A stretch of 64,000 nt of DNA from Bolinopsis microptera. Its lineage: Eukaryota > Ctenophora > Tentaculata > Lobata > Bolinopsidae. Shown in pieces: positions 36,201 through 47,057 of this stretch. Each line of letters begins with the position of its first letter. The first letter of the stretch is position 1. The translations under genes were made by a program, and so were the position numbers. The notes under the pieces were generated by a model, which was not told the origin of the DNA, did no database searches, and was given only the letters and a program-made list of their open reading frames with translations. Where the stretch lies: contig NC_087072.1 of the NCBI RefSeq assembly GCF_026151205.1, positions 4,512,084 to 4,576,083 on the forward strand. Direction: 5' to 3'.

Positions 36201-39200
36201 ACACCTCCGTGCTCAGGTGACCAATCAGCAGGCTCAGATTTGTCACGTAGCTACAATTTCTCTGTTGGATGGGATGTCCTGCTGAATTATTCAAGAAGGA
36301 ACTCGGTACTAAATACCTGGATATGCCTGTCGTCATGGTAACTATACCCTTGTCAAGACATAAACTGGTTGGGGACAACCCTTTCTCCGATAATATATTC
36401 CTCACAATTATTAAACTACCGGTTGGTTCCCAAAATAGGGATTTACAACGTTGGTCTAATTTGTAGCAGAGGTAACCAGAAGGCAGACTAAACCTAACAC
36501 AGGGACCTCGGCACAGTGTGAAGTACCCTGACCATCGTACCGTTACCAACTAGAATTGTAGATGAAGCAGTGTACCAGAACCTTGATCCGCACCGCTCAC
36601 ACGCCAGCTAGATTGGAGAGGAATAGTGCGGTTCTTCAGAACACTAAAGTAGGACAAGGTTCGGTGCTCACCTTCCTAGCACAGACTACTTTTACAATGC
36701 TCAACTTTCCCATGACAATAATAACATTTCCTCACAGAAAAGTGAAATTGGTAAAGCAACACAGATTGAAGCCTTAATACGCTTCAAACAAAGGGACTAC
36801 CCACACTCAAATTGTTTGAAGCGATCATCTGATGAGTGGTGATGTAAAAGGACATGTAATCTACAGTCGTTTAGAATGTTTACAAATTTAACGACTCAAG
36901 TTCAGACTCAAGGGCAGACTTGAGCTCTCTGACTTTAAATCGCGAACTTTGAAGACATCTGTAGATCTGAAGATCTGAACTTAGAGGATCGTGGACCTGG
37001 GCAAGATCAACCATGTCGACACGCATTGATCATATTTCCTAGACTATTTTAATCAAAATTGATATTTCATTAGGGTGATTATAACCATCTATCATGACCG
37101 TTTGGGACCGTGTAAGCTTGTTTTTACCAATAAAAGCAGAGCTTTTCGCATGTACACTGGCAGTCAAATAAACGCTTAAAACAAACACGTCTTTCATTAC
37201 CTTAATAACAATCGATTGACTGTCAGGACAGATATATACTATCTCATCAACTGTCATCATCAAAATAAATACCAGGTCTCCCCTGAAAGTTCTACCAAAC
37301 TGTTGATGGAGCTAAGAAGGGTCGGAGTCAGCTTGGTGACGGCTGGAAAGCACAGGTCCTTAACTGAGCCCCTGGAGCATTACACCCAGCCACCATGCTG
37401 CTCTTCTAATGAGACCAGACTGTCCCTCCGCAAAGTTATTATGACGTGTAGAGGTGGGGAGGTAGTGTTGGTACCAACTTGCTTGCTTGTTCACCTTTTA
37501 AATTGATCACCGTCTTGGAGCAGGCTTCCTAACATGGGGTCTGGCGACCTGCATGGTTGATTTTACCATGGATGGTTGATATTTTCGGTTTATGTCCTCT
37601 GAGAAAGTGGATCAACCTATATACCACTGCAGGCACATTAATAGAGACCCAGTGAAGATGGAGTAAGTAGGAGTTCCATTAATACAGATTGTTGTAGGAA
37701 ATGTGGTGGTTGTTAAATTAATTCAAGTTACCAGCACAATGAACCCACTTCACGTTATCCTAAGGGTCATTGAGCGTGCTCGGAGAATAAGCAACAGCCC
37801 CTAAGGGTCCCTGAATCACGCCAAGAGCAATTACCATCCATGTCACGTGATCAGTGGTTTTAAAACCTCATTGGTTGGCTTCAGGAGTTAAAGATGAGTG
37901 GTTGGTGGTCGCGATGTAGGAGCTGACTTTTTAGTTATAGGAGAACTGAGGTGACTTAAGTACACTGCTGAGCCTTCACTGTCAAGACTGATGTAATAAC
38001 TAGTTGTAGATGTGTATAAAATGAGGTTTAGGTATGGTAAGATGGTGTCACCAACCTTAGCAGTCCACCCTCGCACAAAGGATTGAGGATCACGAATATT
38101 GACTATTGAGGTCCCCCTTCAGGAGCAGCATATCATTTAGTTACATAGTTAATAAATGTAATTAAGTATTTGAGATAAGGTCTTCTGGAGTAATGAGAAA
38201 AAGTGAAGGTTATAAAACCTACACCGTGTGTTTTTTATGATACAAAATGTTGTGGCGTCAGAATAGTCAATACTAGTGAGACCTTCTCAGTGTGATAACA
38301 AACTATGTCAAATTAGTTCCCAAGTTTCATCACATATTCAGAAACCCACTCCGATCCTTGTCCACATAAATGTACAACAGATAAGACAGAATGTATCTCC
38401 GTTATCAGCTATTGATCACATTTTAGCAACTTCATGCTGCTAACAGCCCCACAGCCGGAAATCATTGGTCCTCCCCATCCACGTGACCAATCAACTTGAT
38501 CTCATTGGGCTGTCCCATCGGATAAATTACCTGCAATGATGACAGGCTTGGGCATAATGCGCTGTGAAAACAGCGATACAACTTGTCACTGTATTGTATG
38601 GCCCACTTCCCGAGCCCGGATTGGTGGTCAGGATGGCCTGATCTCCGAGGATTGGCTGACCTGGAGCTCAACAGGTCGCCGAGCTACATTTAACACTTTG
38701 GTTTTAATGAGGATTGTCCGGGCCCTGAGGTTGTGTTGAGCACGTGTAGATGGGCTGCTAGCCAACTCACTCAGCACTTCAGCTCGCCGAGGATATTTTC
38801 ACACTTGGCACCGGATCAATCCTCTCACTGAACACCAAATAATCACCTACATGGAACTTACCAGGAACCCTGGGGTAATTACTAAATATAGCCCTCGTAA
38901 ACCGTAGTCTAACGTGCACGTACGCTCTGTGAATGGTAGCCTAAATAGAGGAGGTAACGTCATCCTTAGATCCTGAGACGGAAAAGTTTAGACCCCGGAG
39001 AGGATTACAGATTTCACAAGTTGTTATTTTGGAGGGTTAGGTCACATTGCCACTTCTATTGTAGGACTCCTGGCAGGGAAGGGAAACAACGTACCGGACC
39101 TACCAAACCTGTGATCGAGATTACGTCACATTGTTCACTGACTACTGATCTCTGTGAAGGGCATTGGATACTGATCTAATCTTCCTTCGTAACTATGACT

Positions 39201-42200
39201 TTTTTATGGAGCATAATTATAAACGTTGGGGAACTTTACAGTTATCATTAGATGGAAGACACTGTAAATGTAATGCATATTGCAGGATGCTACTAAATGT
39301 AAACATCTTGATTCTTGAAATATTCTTTCAGGAGAAATTATAATAAGATCATCATGTGAACTCCCTAAATAAGCATATATCCTAAGAAATATATTTTGAA
39401 GTAAGTTTACTAATACTTTTAGAGGGCAGAGGAACAACTTTCGATTCTGTACCAGGAATTTGGGCGCTCAATTAGTAGATTACAAAACCATGGTAAGTAG
39501 GGAGTGAAAAATGCTTCACACACTCAACCGATGCTATTTTTGAATTTTGTAAGTTCACCTGACCCGATCCTCAAAGGTCATTCTCTCAGGCTCAGCTATT
39601 TCTTCAAATTTCTTAAAATACTGTAAAAACGTCCTGAATAGTGGTGAACTTATAGGGGTAATTTACAAGAGCACATCCTAATTGTTTCGGTACACGTAAT
39701 CAAGTTCGACACGCACTGTAGTTCATCAAACCCAAAGGTTCGACTCTGTCGAACTAAAGTGCGCTACCTGGACTCAAGTTCGACACGTACTAGAGAGAAC
39801 TACGACTGTCGAACTAGAGTTTTAAATCTCCGATCTTAAGCAACGATCCTTTACGAGCTTGAAATCTATTCGTTTGTTTGTTTTCCACTTGTCTCATGCT
39901 GTTCAACTTGAACTATGTGTGAATGTAATCTCTATAATCCATATCTATGAACATTCAATTGACCTCGTACTCCGTTTTATATACTTGTAGAGTACGCTAT
40001 AAAATATCTACCACATACCACACATTTTATGTATTATCACAATCAACTAGTAACCGTACCCAATACTCACTGGGTTTATCTGCCATTGAACCCAGTGATC
40101 TTATAATAATGACCCGGCAATAGCCGGTGGATCACTTAAGTTGTCGAACTATAGTGCGTGTCGAACTTGAGTACGTAAATCCGATGAAACTAGTGATTCA
40201 CGTCCACTTCATTTTTTTGGAGGTAAGAATTCAAAAGCAAAAGAAAGGCCCGTTCTTTAGCTACTACAGCTCAGAAAAAACAGTACCAGGATGGCTATAC
40301 CTCGTTAATTCGCCGACGGGAATGCATTAAATTCATTTGGCCGGTAATTTAGCCTAAGAACAGGTACGATTATTGTGATCCCAAAAACAATACCCGGTGG
40401 TTGGCAAGGGAGTATATTATATCAACCCCTCCCATCAGTGAGAATGTCCTTTTCATCGCAACTCGCGTGATACTTTGATGTTCCTCTATCATATATCTAG
40501 CGATCATTGTTTACAGTCGATAACAAGGGCTCAGTGATAAGAGCTGTGTTTCAATATGTTAACGATAATACTGCTGCTTAACCTGCTCAATGCTCATGTA
40601 GGAGTATTGGCGATCTGCATTCCTCAAAACATGTTGCGTCACTCCGACCTTGTGTTTCCTTAGTAACCGGAGTATTTCAGGAACGTCAGCGATTCTCTTA
40701 ATTGCCTGAACACAATTGATCGGGTCCCAAAAATATTTAAAACTATGGTGACCATGGTAAAAGTTAGCCTGCTCCCAACCGAGGAAAATTTATTTAGTCA
40801 AACAAACGAGGAGGTCTTTTATTAAGGATCATTTATTAGGAACGCGTGACCGTTCTTATAGCCCGCTCTTACACCCCGTTCTTATAACTCATAACTCATT
40901 CTCATAACAACAAACAGGATTGAACCTGAATGATCTTTGTCATTTCAGATGGAATTGCGGCTTTAATAACGCCGAATCTAACGAATTTTTACCCTAATTT
41001 GGACTAATTTGTGGACGGACAAAGAATCAAAGAATTAAATTGAATCATGAGCGGAACAAATTTAATCGGTCGGTATTATTCCTCACACCAAAACTCAGCC
41101 GTTACACCCTTTGACTTCTTTAACAGTTCACTAGCCAAAACACTGACCTTTCTGTTGACCTGGAGATCGTGTAGCTAACAGCCTCGTGTACACAGTAATA
41201 CATATCTGACAAATCAACATACCAGCTTTCATATATATCATGTATATGAAGCAAAAATCAAGCTCTGAAGACCTGAAGTTCTAACATTTCAATCTGCTTC
41301 TGCATTTTGTTGTCGAAAGAATTTTAAACCGGGGCCGGGTGTGGAGTCACAAATCACACAATCTCATATTAATCACGATCCATCGCAGCCAATTGGCATC
41401 CACCTCTGAGAACCATAACCACCGCATAAAATGGGTACATACTAATTATTCTAATAATTTCTCAAGTACCAGGCACAAAACCAGCCTGGACCCCGGAAAC
41501 ATCCACAAAGGAAAACTCCCACGGAGACCAAACGACATAACGGGTCTCTAGCTCAGGGAATTCTCTGTCTCCAGTTCCACCACACATGTTGAAGCAGCGG
41601 AGCAAGCTCGTAACCAGAGCCAGGAAGTGCTTGAGACTTGAGAGTTTAAATATTTGAAGCAGGGTCCCCCGGATATACGAGTGTATGATCAAAAATATAA
41701 CCGTTTGTATGAACTTGATAAGGAAACCTTTGAGGGAGCGATGGTACTAAATAACTTCTAACTCTTTGGAGCGAGATGTAAAGACAGATGAAATGTAAAG
41801 ACAGATGAAATGTGAAGTATGTGATATTTGAACCTATGAGAAGTTCGGTAAAGATGTGAAATTTAGTGCAACGAGAATTTGAAATAGCAGCTAAGTTGGT
41901 ACCAATATTCGGAGGAGACGAGCCCCACATCCCACCAGCCAGGATGTAGTCTAGCCACCCCGTACACACCACGACACCATGTTAATTGTACACATTGCAC
42001 AACAAATGTACATTGTCCAGGGTGGTATTATTGGCTGCGGGTTCTGATTAAAGCTTCAAATACGCCCGCATTTCCTTTGCCCAGTGACATCGCAAAAGTT
42101 GCTCAAAAATCGCTTCTAGGACGCTTCTAAGTGAGAAGTATTGGAAGGTAAATAGTTCACATTTTCTGAATACTGCAAATGCTTCGGTGTGAGTCATTGA

Positions 42201-45200
42201 TCCAGAGGCTCCACTTGGTACTGATCACAGATCACAGTTCAAGCTCCCAATGAGGATTACCCCACATATCTTATACACCTTCTCAGTGGCTCTAAAAAGT
42301 TCCAAAACTGCAAATATGCAACCGGAATGTTTGGAAATTCCAAATAGACCTAGAAAATCATTCTTGTCGCTTGATTAGTGGCCTGAGGAAATGCTAAGGA
42401 ATCGGAAACCTCTACTTCTAGATTCAGCCCCAGATTGGTACCCGTATTCGAGTACTTTTTAACGAATAAGAAGTTGTGTGTGATTCCGTATATAATATCG
42501 TACATTGCAACGTTTAATGTGGTTTTATGCCAAACAATACATTTCCATTTTTCCTCGAGGACACCTGTCCAAGGTTATTTATATCCGAGAATGTATGAAC
42601 TATGTACCATGTGATACCAAATACCATGTGATACCAAATACCACAGCCAGAACTGTAAGTTCCGTGTATGTAGATTTGGGTCCGCGTGACCTCAATAAAA
42701 GGGTTGTGAATCAATTATTCCAATTGAATGACTCAGCCAGACTTTGACATTAACATTCATGTAGAAATATCAACTCCACTATATTTCAGTCGTTTTAAAA
42801 TTCGAAAACGCTCCAATTTTTCTTGGAGCGTCAGCTACAAATAAGATTCATTTTAGACAAAAAATGCAGCTTTCATTTGTTACAGGCACAAATTCTGTAT
42901 TAAATTAGGGACGAGATCGAGTAGTCTGAATTAAAAAGAGGGCTGACGTATTACCATAGTTTTGCAATTTGCATGACGTACAAATACATTTCTGTGGTGA
43001 TAATAGAGCGATCAGTTAGTCGTTATGAGCCTCTATAGTCTATAGTCGTAATGAGCCTTCATAAAGGATTAGATTGGACGTGATGAGGTATTTCTGAAGC
43101 TATTTTCAACTTAAACAGTTGGTAAGCAATCTGCTAGGGGTGAGGTCCCAATCCGACAAGTATTAATGAGAAGAATCTAAATTGTGATAGATTCGCCTCT
43201 TATTCACCTAATGAATAATTTGAGTCTGTAAGCAGTGTGTGCAATATTGGGGTTTAAAACCGTTTAAACAAGGGAAGCATTTAACGGCCAAACGTTCAAA
43301 TTATAGGCGTTACTGAGATTCATACATAAAATGTTTCCTTCATGATTGAATATTCATGCTTTTTTTTTTTTTTTTTTATTTTTTTTTTTTTTAAGAGAGG
43401 CTGGGCATAGAAAGCCCACTAGAGGATAGCATTAAGATGCTTTGCCTACCTCTGGGATGAGGGGGGGTTTATTGGAGACAACAGTGTGAATTGTGGAGGA
43501 CGGTGGTGGTAATGATCTGAATGGGAATACCGCGCTTTGGTACCAGATGAGTTTATAGATCAGTTAGGCAAGGCTGCAAATGTGATGTGTTAATGCGCTA
43601 AGTTACGCCAGTCTGATCCAGTTCTTCTGGTACTATTAAGCGTTTGGTGCGGTTTGTGAAGTTGACGATTGTGGTAATGTGATGGTTGTCGAATATGTCG
43701 TTGACCGAGAGGTAGTAGTCCCGAAAGTATTGACCTCTTAGTTGGGCAATAGCTGGGCACTGTCCAAGAAAGTGTGAGACAGTTTCCTCTCCGTCACCGC
43801 ACATAGGACAAGCACTGGTACTAGATTTGCGGATGGTGTGAAGGTGTTTGTTTAAGCCACAGTGGCCCGTGATTAGGTGGACTGCGGTTCTATAGTCTTG
43901 TCTATTGTTGATGAGTGACGTGTTTATATTATTGATTATTTTGGTGTGCTTTTGGCCAAGTGTTAGTTTGGTGTGTCTAGGACCATCTGTTAACCAGATA
44001 TCCTGATTCAGTCTGTGAATATTCATGCTGTTCTACTTACAGATACTGTAAGTATACTTGTACAATATTTCCCTTACTCATCTCTTCACTTAGGTGTTAG
44101 GTTAAATGATGGAGCCCAGGAAATTTTGTGATAAATTTGATTCAGATTTATCACAAAATTTGAATCAGATTTTGGCTTGTAATTTTTCTGCTGAAAAACT
44201 TTCAAATTTGCTGACTTCTATAGAAAAGAAAGTGTATAAGTTCAATATAATAGTGGGTGGCGTTATGAAAGACTAAAAGTCTGCCAAGGACGATAAACTA
44301 GACATGAACATTACTAAGACTTCAGTTAATTGGCGGTGTAGACTGGAAACACGTTTTTAGTGTGTTCCGCGAGATTTGCTTTAATTATCTTGAAACACAC
44401 TGTACTTATTGTTTGCAATTCTATCAAATTCGATAGAAAGGAGTTAATAGAAAGCTTATTATCATGTATCATTACATCCAAATTTTCAAAATACTAAATA
44501 CTATGGACCAAAACGATTTTAATATTTTGTCTGCTGAACAAAGGATTAAGATATACTGTGATCTTTCTGCATTTTTCAAAAATGCAGTGCTTCAACGGAA
44601 TTTTATTTTATTCAAACTCCCATACGTACATAAAATGTCATATTAGAATGAAAGATGCAGCATGTTTACATTTCTCTAGCAGACGTTCAGGGAAAGTCTG
44701 TGGGGCGGTGCTTGTGACAGACCAATTTGTCACAGTACTCCCAACGGACCCACTGGGTCAGCCTAATATGCTATGTGCTTGAGTAAGCGGAATCTTGTGG
44801 TGAATTAGCGTCCTCTTAAAACTTGGTTGTAACGAGCACGGCGCAACGGTATTTTTAACGATACGTTATTAAAAAGTTACAGAGTTGAGAAATGGTTGAA
44901 ACTATAGGTGTTGAATAATGTTTAAAATATTGAAACTGTTAACTAACCCTGACTTGCTTGCTGGTGTAGCTAAAACTTCCACTCTCACATAATCTATCCA
45001 CAGGTAGGGGTTGGTTCTCTCGGAGTTTGCTGGCCAGGAACAGGCACACAGCTCCGATAACTTGCAAATCGTCCCGGGGTGACACAACCTGGGTGGTATA
45101 AACCTCAGGGCCACGAAATTTGGCAGGAAAATTGGGAGATCAACTCGTTTAGACTGCATTATATCATGCGGTATAAAGTACATCAACGACCATATGTCAA

Positions 45201-47057
45201 ATATTTGGAAGAATTTAGGGGCTGAATAGGTGGCAGTGTATCAACATACGGTGGCTTTAGAGAGATATCTGTCTAATAAGTTAACTGCATGAGGTAATAC
45301 TCCTTCCTCGCATACGTCAGAGATCTGAAATGTATTGATAAGGGGTTAATAACTAGATAATTACATTAATGCAAATTATATTCAATGATTTCGATGATGC
45401 GACAAAGCTCGCTGAGCCAGGGTTAATATATTATGATAATTTGTTGTGGAGTGAAAGTTATTGTTTGAAATATGACCGTTATCATAATTTTGCTAGATTA
45501 TGAATTCGCATTAAGGCAACATAATAAACAATCCCATCATAAGATCATGGATTTTTATGGTTTACATTAGGTCAAATATGTAGGTTCTATGGAATCCCGT
45601 AAATTTTCTGGATACATTTAATCGTTCAATGACAGGATGACGCAGAAAGGTTTGACATTTAACGCATATGAACCAGTGCATGGAGAAACCACAATTGCGA
45701 AATGTTACAGTGACAACTTTTAAAATAAGTCAACAACTCAAGGTTACGATACTTGTATATACTCATGAAAGTGGAATGACTTTTAACTTTATAGCGAACA
45801 ATTTTGCAGGACAGCTTTCTCTGCGTACCTACTGTTAAACACAATATTTCTGTTTGAGTTATCAGAAGACAGTGGTATACCGGTAAACTCATTAGCTAGC
45901 AACCAATTTTAAGATAAGTAAAGATGTTTTTATAGATTAGGCAGCTTGCCGGCCCCCTGAACATGTGTAACATTTACATACCAACATAAAGTCGAGTCAG
46001 CCCAAACCTCACCACAAATCTTATTACTTCGTAATTTCAGTAAGAAATAAGGGCATGTCAGGCTTGATAAGATTGTGTGAACCTTATCAAACCAACAGCC
46101 CACGCAGGCCCAGGTATCACGTCACGGACATGTTGTATGTATTTTCTCTTGAAATTATATACAAATATTCTCATTCCATGATTCCCAGCCGATAAATATG
46201 ATCGCAATCCCACGAATGTATAACTGCATACTAAAAGCATTCCACTCTCATTGAGCATTAGAACGCATAAGGAGTCCGGAACATTGCCACCCATGTACAA
46301 TATAATTACGACGGGAACGCTCAAATAGACCTTTATTCTATTGAACGACGGGAGACAATGTTCTAATATGAAATATGATGAGGCATGTCTGATATGTAGT
46401 GAACTGACGTCATAGCAACATGGTGAAAGGAGACCGCTTACTGTCCTAACTGAGATGATGACGTAATTGTGTCCACATTTATGGTTCGATCTTATTCAAC
46501 ATATTGTTACTGTAACTCTCACAGAAATCAAACGCATGGTAACTAGGAATTTTCCCTACCCAAGTGAAATCCGTACACAAAGAGGAACTGGGGCGTATTC
46601 TCGATTGATTTGAAAATATAAATTTTCAAATGAACATTTAATCTTAAACAATAGTAGTTCGACGAAACAAAGCAACTCTGAGTCAAAGAGACATCCAAAA
46701 ACCGCAAATTTCTTGTTTATTTCTATCAAGTACCGATAGTAATAAACAAGAAAAAGGACGAACATTCAACTTGAAGCTACACACCTCAAACATCCACTCC
46801 GTAAGTTGCTTTCTCATCTCTATCGTAAAATTGTTCTTCTGGATAAGCTCCAGATATTTCGGATTCGGTTCATAGAACTTGCTGACTCGTATCAAGTTAT
46901 TCAGTGTCTTTGGGTCATCAATATTACAGCCATCTGGAGCAGCACGTCGTGGAACATAATTCTCAAATCCAGATTCATAACAAAACATCGACAAGTAGGA
47001 TAATGTGTTTAGACGGCGTGGAAGCACATCTGGAAACGAATAATTTGGTTGGGACAT
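27099..47057 (-). CDS. D-type cyclin, copy A (complete, six exons)
   Basis: D-type cyclins bind CDK4/6-class kinases and start G1 progression by phosphorylating Rb. Exons in gene order are 46785-47057, 45250-45324, 44948-45088, 34195-34354, 29941-30080 and 27099-27254. All have consensus junctions and give 314 residues. Hallmarks are MRKQLTEWMFE, VCEEGVLPHAVNLLDRYLS, LASKLRE (the CDK-contact Lys), NWDTSAVLPHDLLDHFLHRLP and FLPHSSTMMATGC. The tail ends HTPKDLLEMEGC, keeping a Thr-Pro at the place of the mammalian degron. If translation starts at the inner Met (46986-46988) the protein has 291 residues, like mammalian D cyclins, and begins MFCYE, an MxCxE in place of the Rb-binding LxCxE. The first ATG has the better -3 base. 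Exons 2+3 together equal the 216-bp vertebrate exon 2, so an extra intron is present. Copy B lies upstream in tandem. Confidence 0.93.
29941..30080 (-). CDS. Cyclin D copy A exon 5 (second cyclin fold)
   Basis: Acceptor ATTTCAG, donor AACAAG|GTTAGT; 140 bp in phase with exon 4 (the split codon gives Glu). It contains YMFLPHSSTMMATGC, matching the FISNPPSMVAAGS region of mammalian D1. Confidence 0.92.
32404..32425. repeat. Perfect 22-bp palindrome
   Basis: CTTCCTCTCAA followed directly by its exact complement, without a loop, in intron 4 of cyclin A. Confidence 0.85.
33480..33517. repeat. Tandem 19-bp repeat, two copies
   Basis: GCAATCTGATAAGCTATTA occurs twice head to tail with no mismatch, in intron 4 of cyclin A. 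Confidence 0.85.
34195..34354 (-). CDS. Cyclin D copy A exon 4 (near-identical to copy B)
   Basis: Acceptor CACCTTCAG, donor TACAG|GTACTA; 160 bp, the same length as exon 3 of vertebrate D cyclins. It starts SWELRILNMLNWD and includes PHDLLDHFLHRLPIPDQ. Positions 34214-34354 match 53279-53419 at 138 of 141 bases. Confidence 0.95.
39694..40176. mobile_element. MITE-like element with 31-bp terminal inverted repeats
   Basis: The left arm (39694-39724) and the inverse of the right arm (40146-40176) match at 29 of 31 positions, with the core CAAGTTCGACACGCACT. Extra inverted partial copies of the GTTCGACAC core lie near 39738-39820, suggesting nesting or internal duplication. There is no coding capacity and no clear target duplication. 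It sits in intron 3 of cyclin A. Confidence 0.7.
42605..42638. repeat. Tandem 17-bp repeat, two copies
   Basis: TACCATGTGATACCAAA repeated exactly, followed by a partial third unit; in intron 3 of cyclin A. Confidence 0.85.
43347..44029 (-). mobile_element. 5'-truncated LINE (RNase H end) with target-site duplication
   Basis: The insert is flanked by the 14-bp direct repeat TGAATATTCATGCT (43347-43360 and 44016-44029). On the minus strand it ends in a poly-A tail (T run at 43361-43392) and carries the C-terminal part of a non-LTR ORF2: LTLGQKHTKIINN, DYRTAVHLITGHCGLNKHLH and a zinc-knuckle-like CPMCGDGEETVSHFLGQCPA ending near 43598. This is the region after the RNase H domain in I/Jockey-type elements. 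The initial ATG of the open frame derives from the duplicated flank. The frame is intact, suggesting a young insertion in cyclin A intron 3. Confidence 0.9.
44121..44161. repeat. Perfect 16-bp inverted repeat, 9-nt loop
   Basis: AAATTTTGTGATAAAT (44121-44136) faces its exact complement at 44146-44161. A direct echo of the loop (TTTGAATCAGATTT) follows. Confidence 0.85.
44948..45088 (-). CDS. Cyclin D copy A exon 3 (cyclin box, ASKLRE)
   Basis: Acceptor CACCCAG, donor GTCAGG|GTTAGT; 47 codons with DDLQVIGAVCLFLASKLRE. Same length as copy B exon 3; 26 of 47 residues identical. Confidence 0.92.
45250..45324 (-). CDS. Cyclin D copy A exon 2 (LLDRYLS)
   Basis: Acceptor ACATTTCAG, donor GCCACC|GTATGT; 25 codons, ISDVCEEGVLPHAVNLLDRY onward. 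The small exon is too short for an ordinary ORF scan but is confirmed by its twin at 62744-62818. Confidence 0.92.
46785..47057 (-). CDS. Cyclin D copy A exon 1 (start, first helix)
   Basis: From ATG at 47055-47057 to donor TTTGAG|GTGTGT. It holds LNNLIRVSKFYEPNPKYLEL and MRKQLTEWMFE; the intron position after WMFE equals that of vertebrate CCND1 (after WMLE). The alternative start at 46988 gives 68 codons, against 66 in human CCND1. Confidence 0.88.

Noticed and set aside
36199-36549. 116-codon open frame (-) in cyclin A intron 4/3 region
   Set aside because: No domain or splice-site support; composition like surrounding intron.
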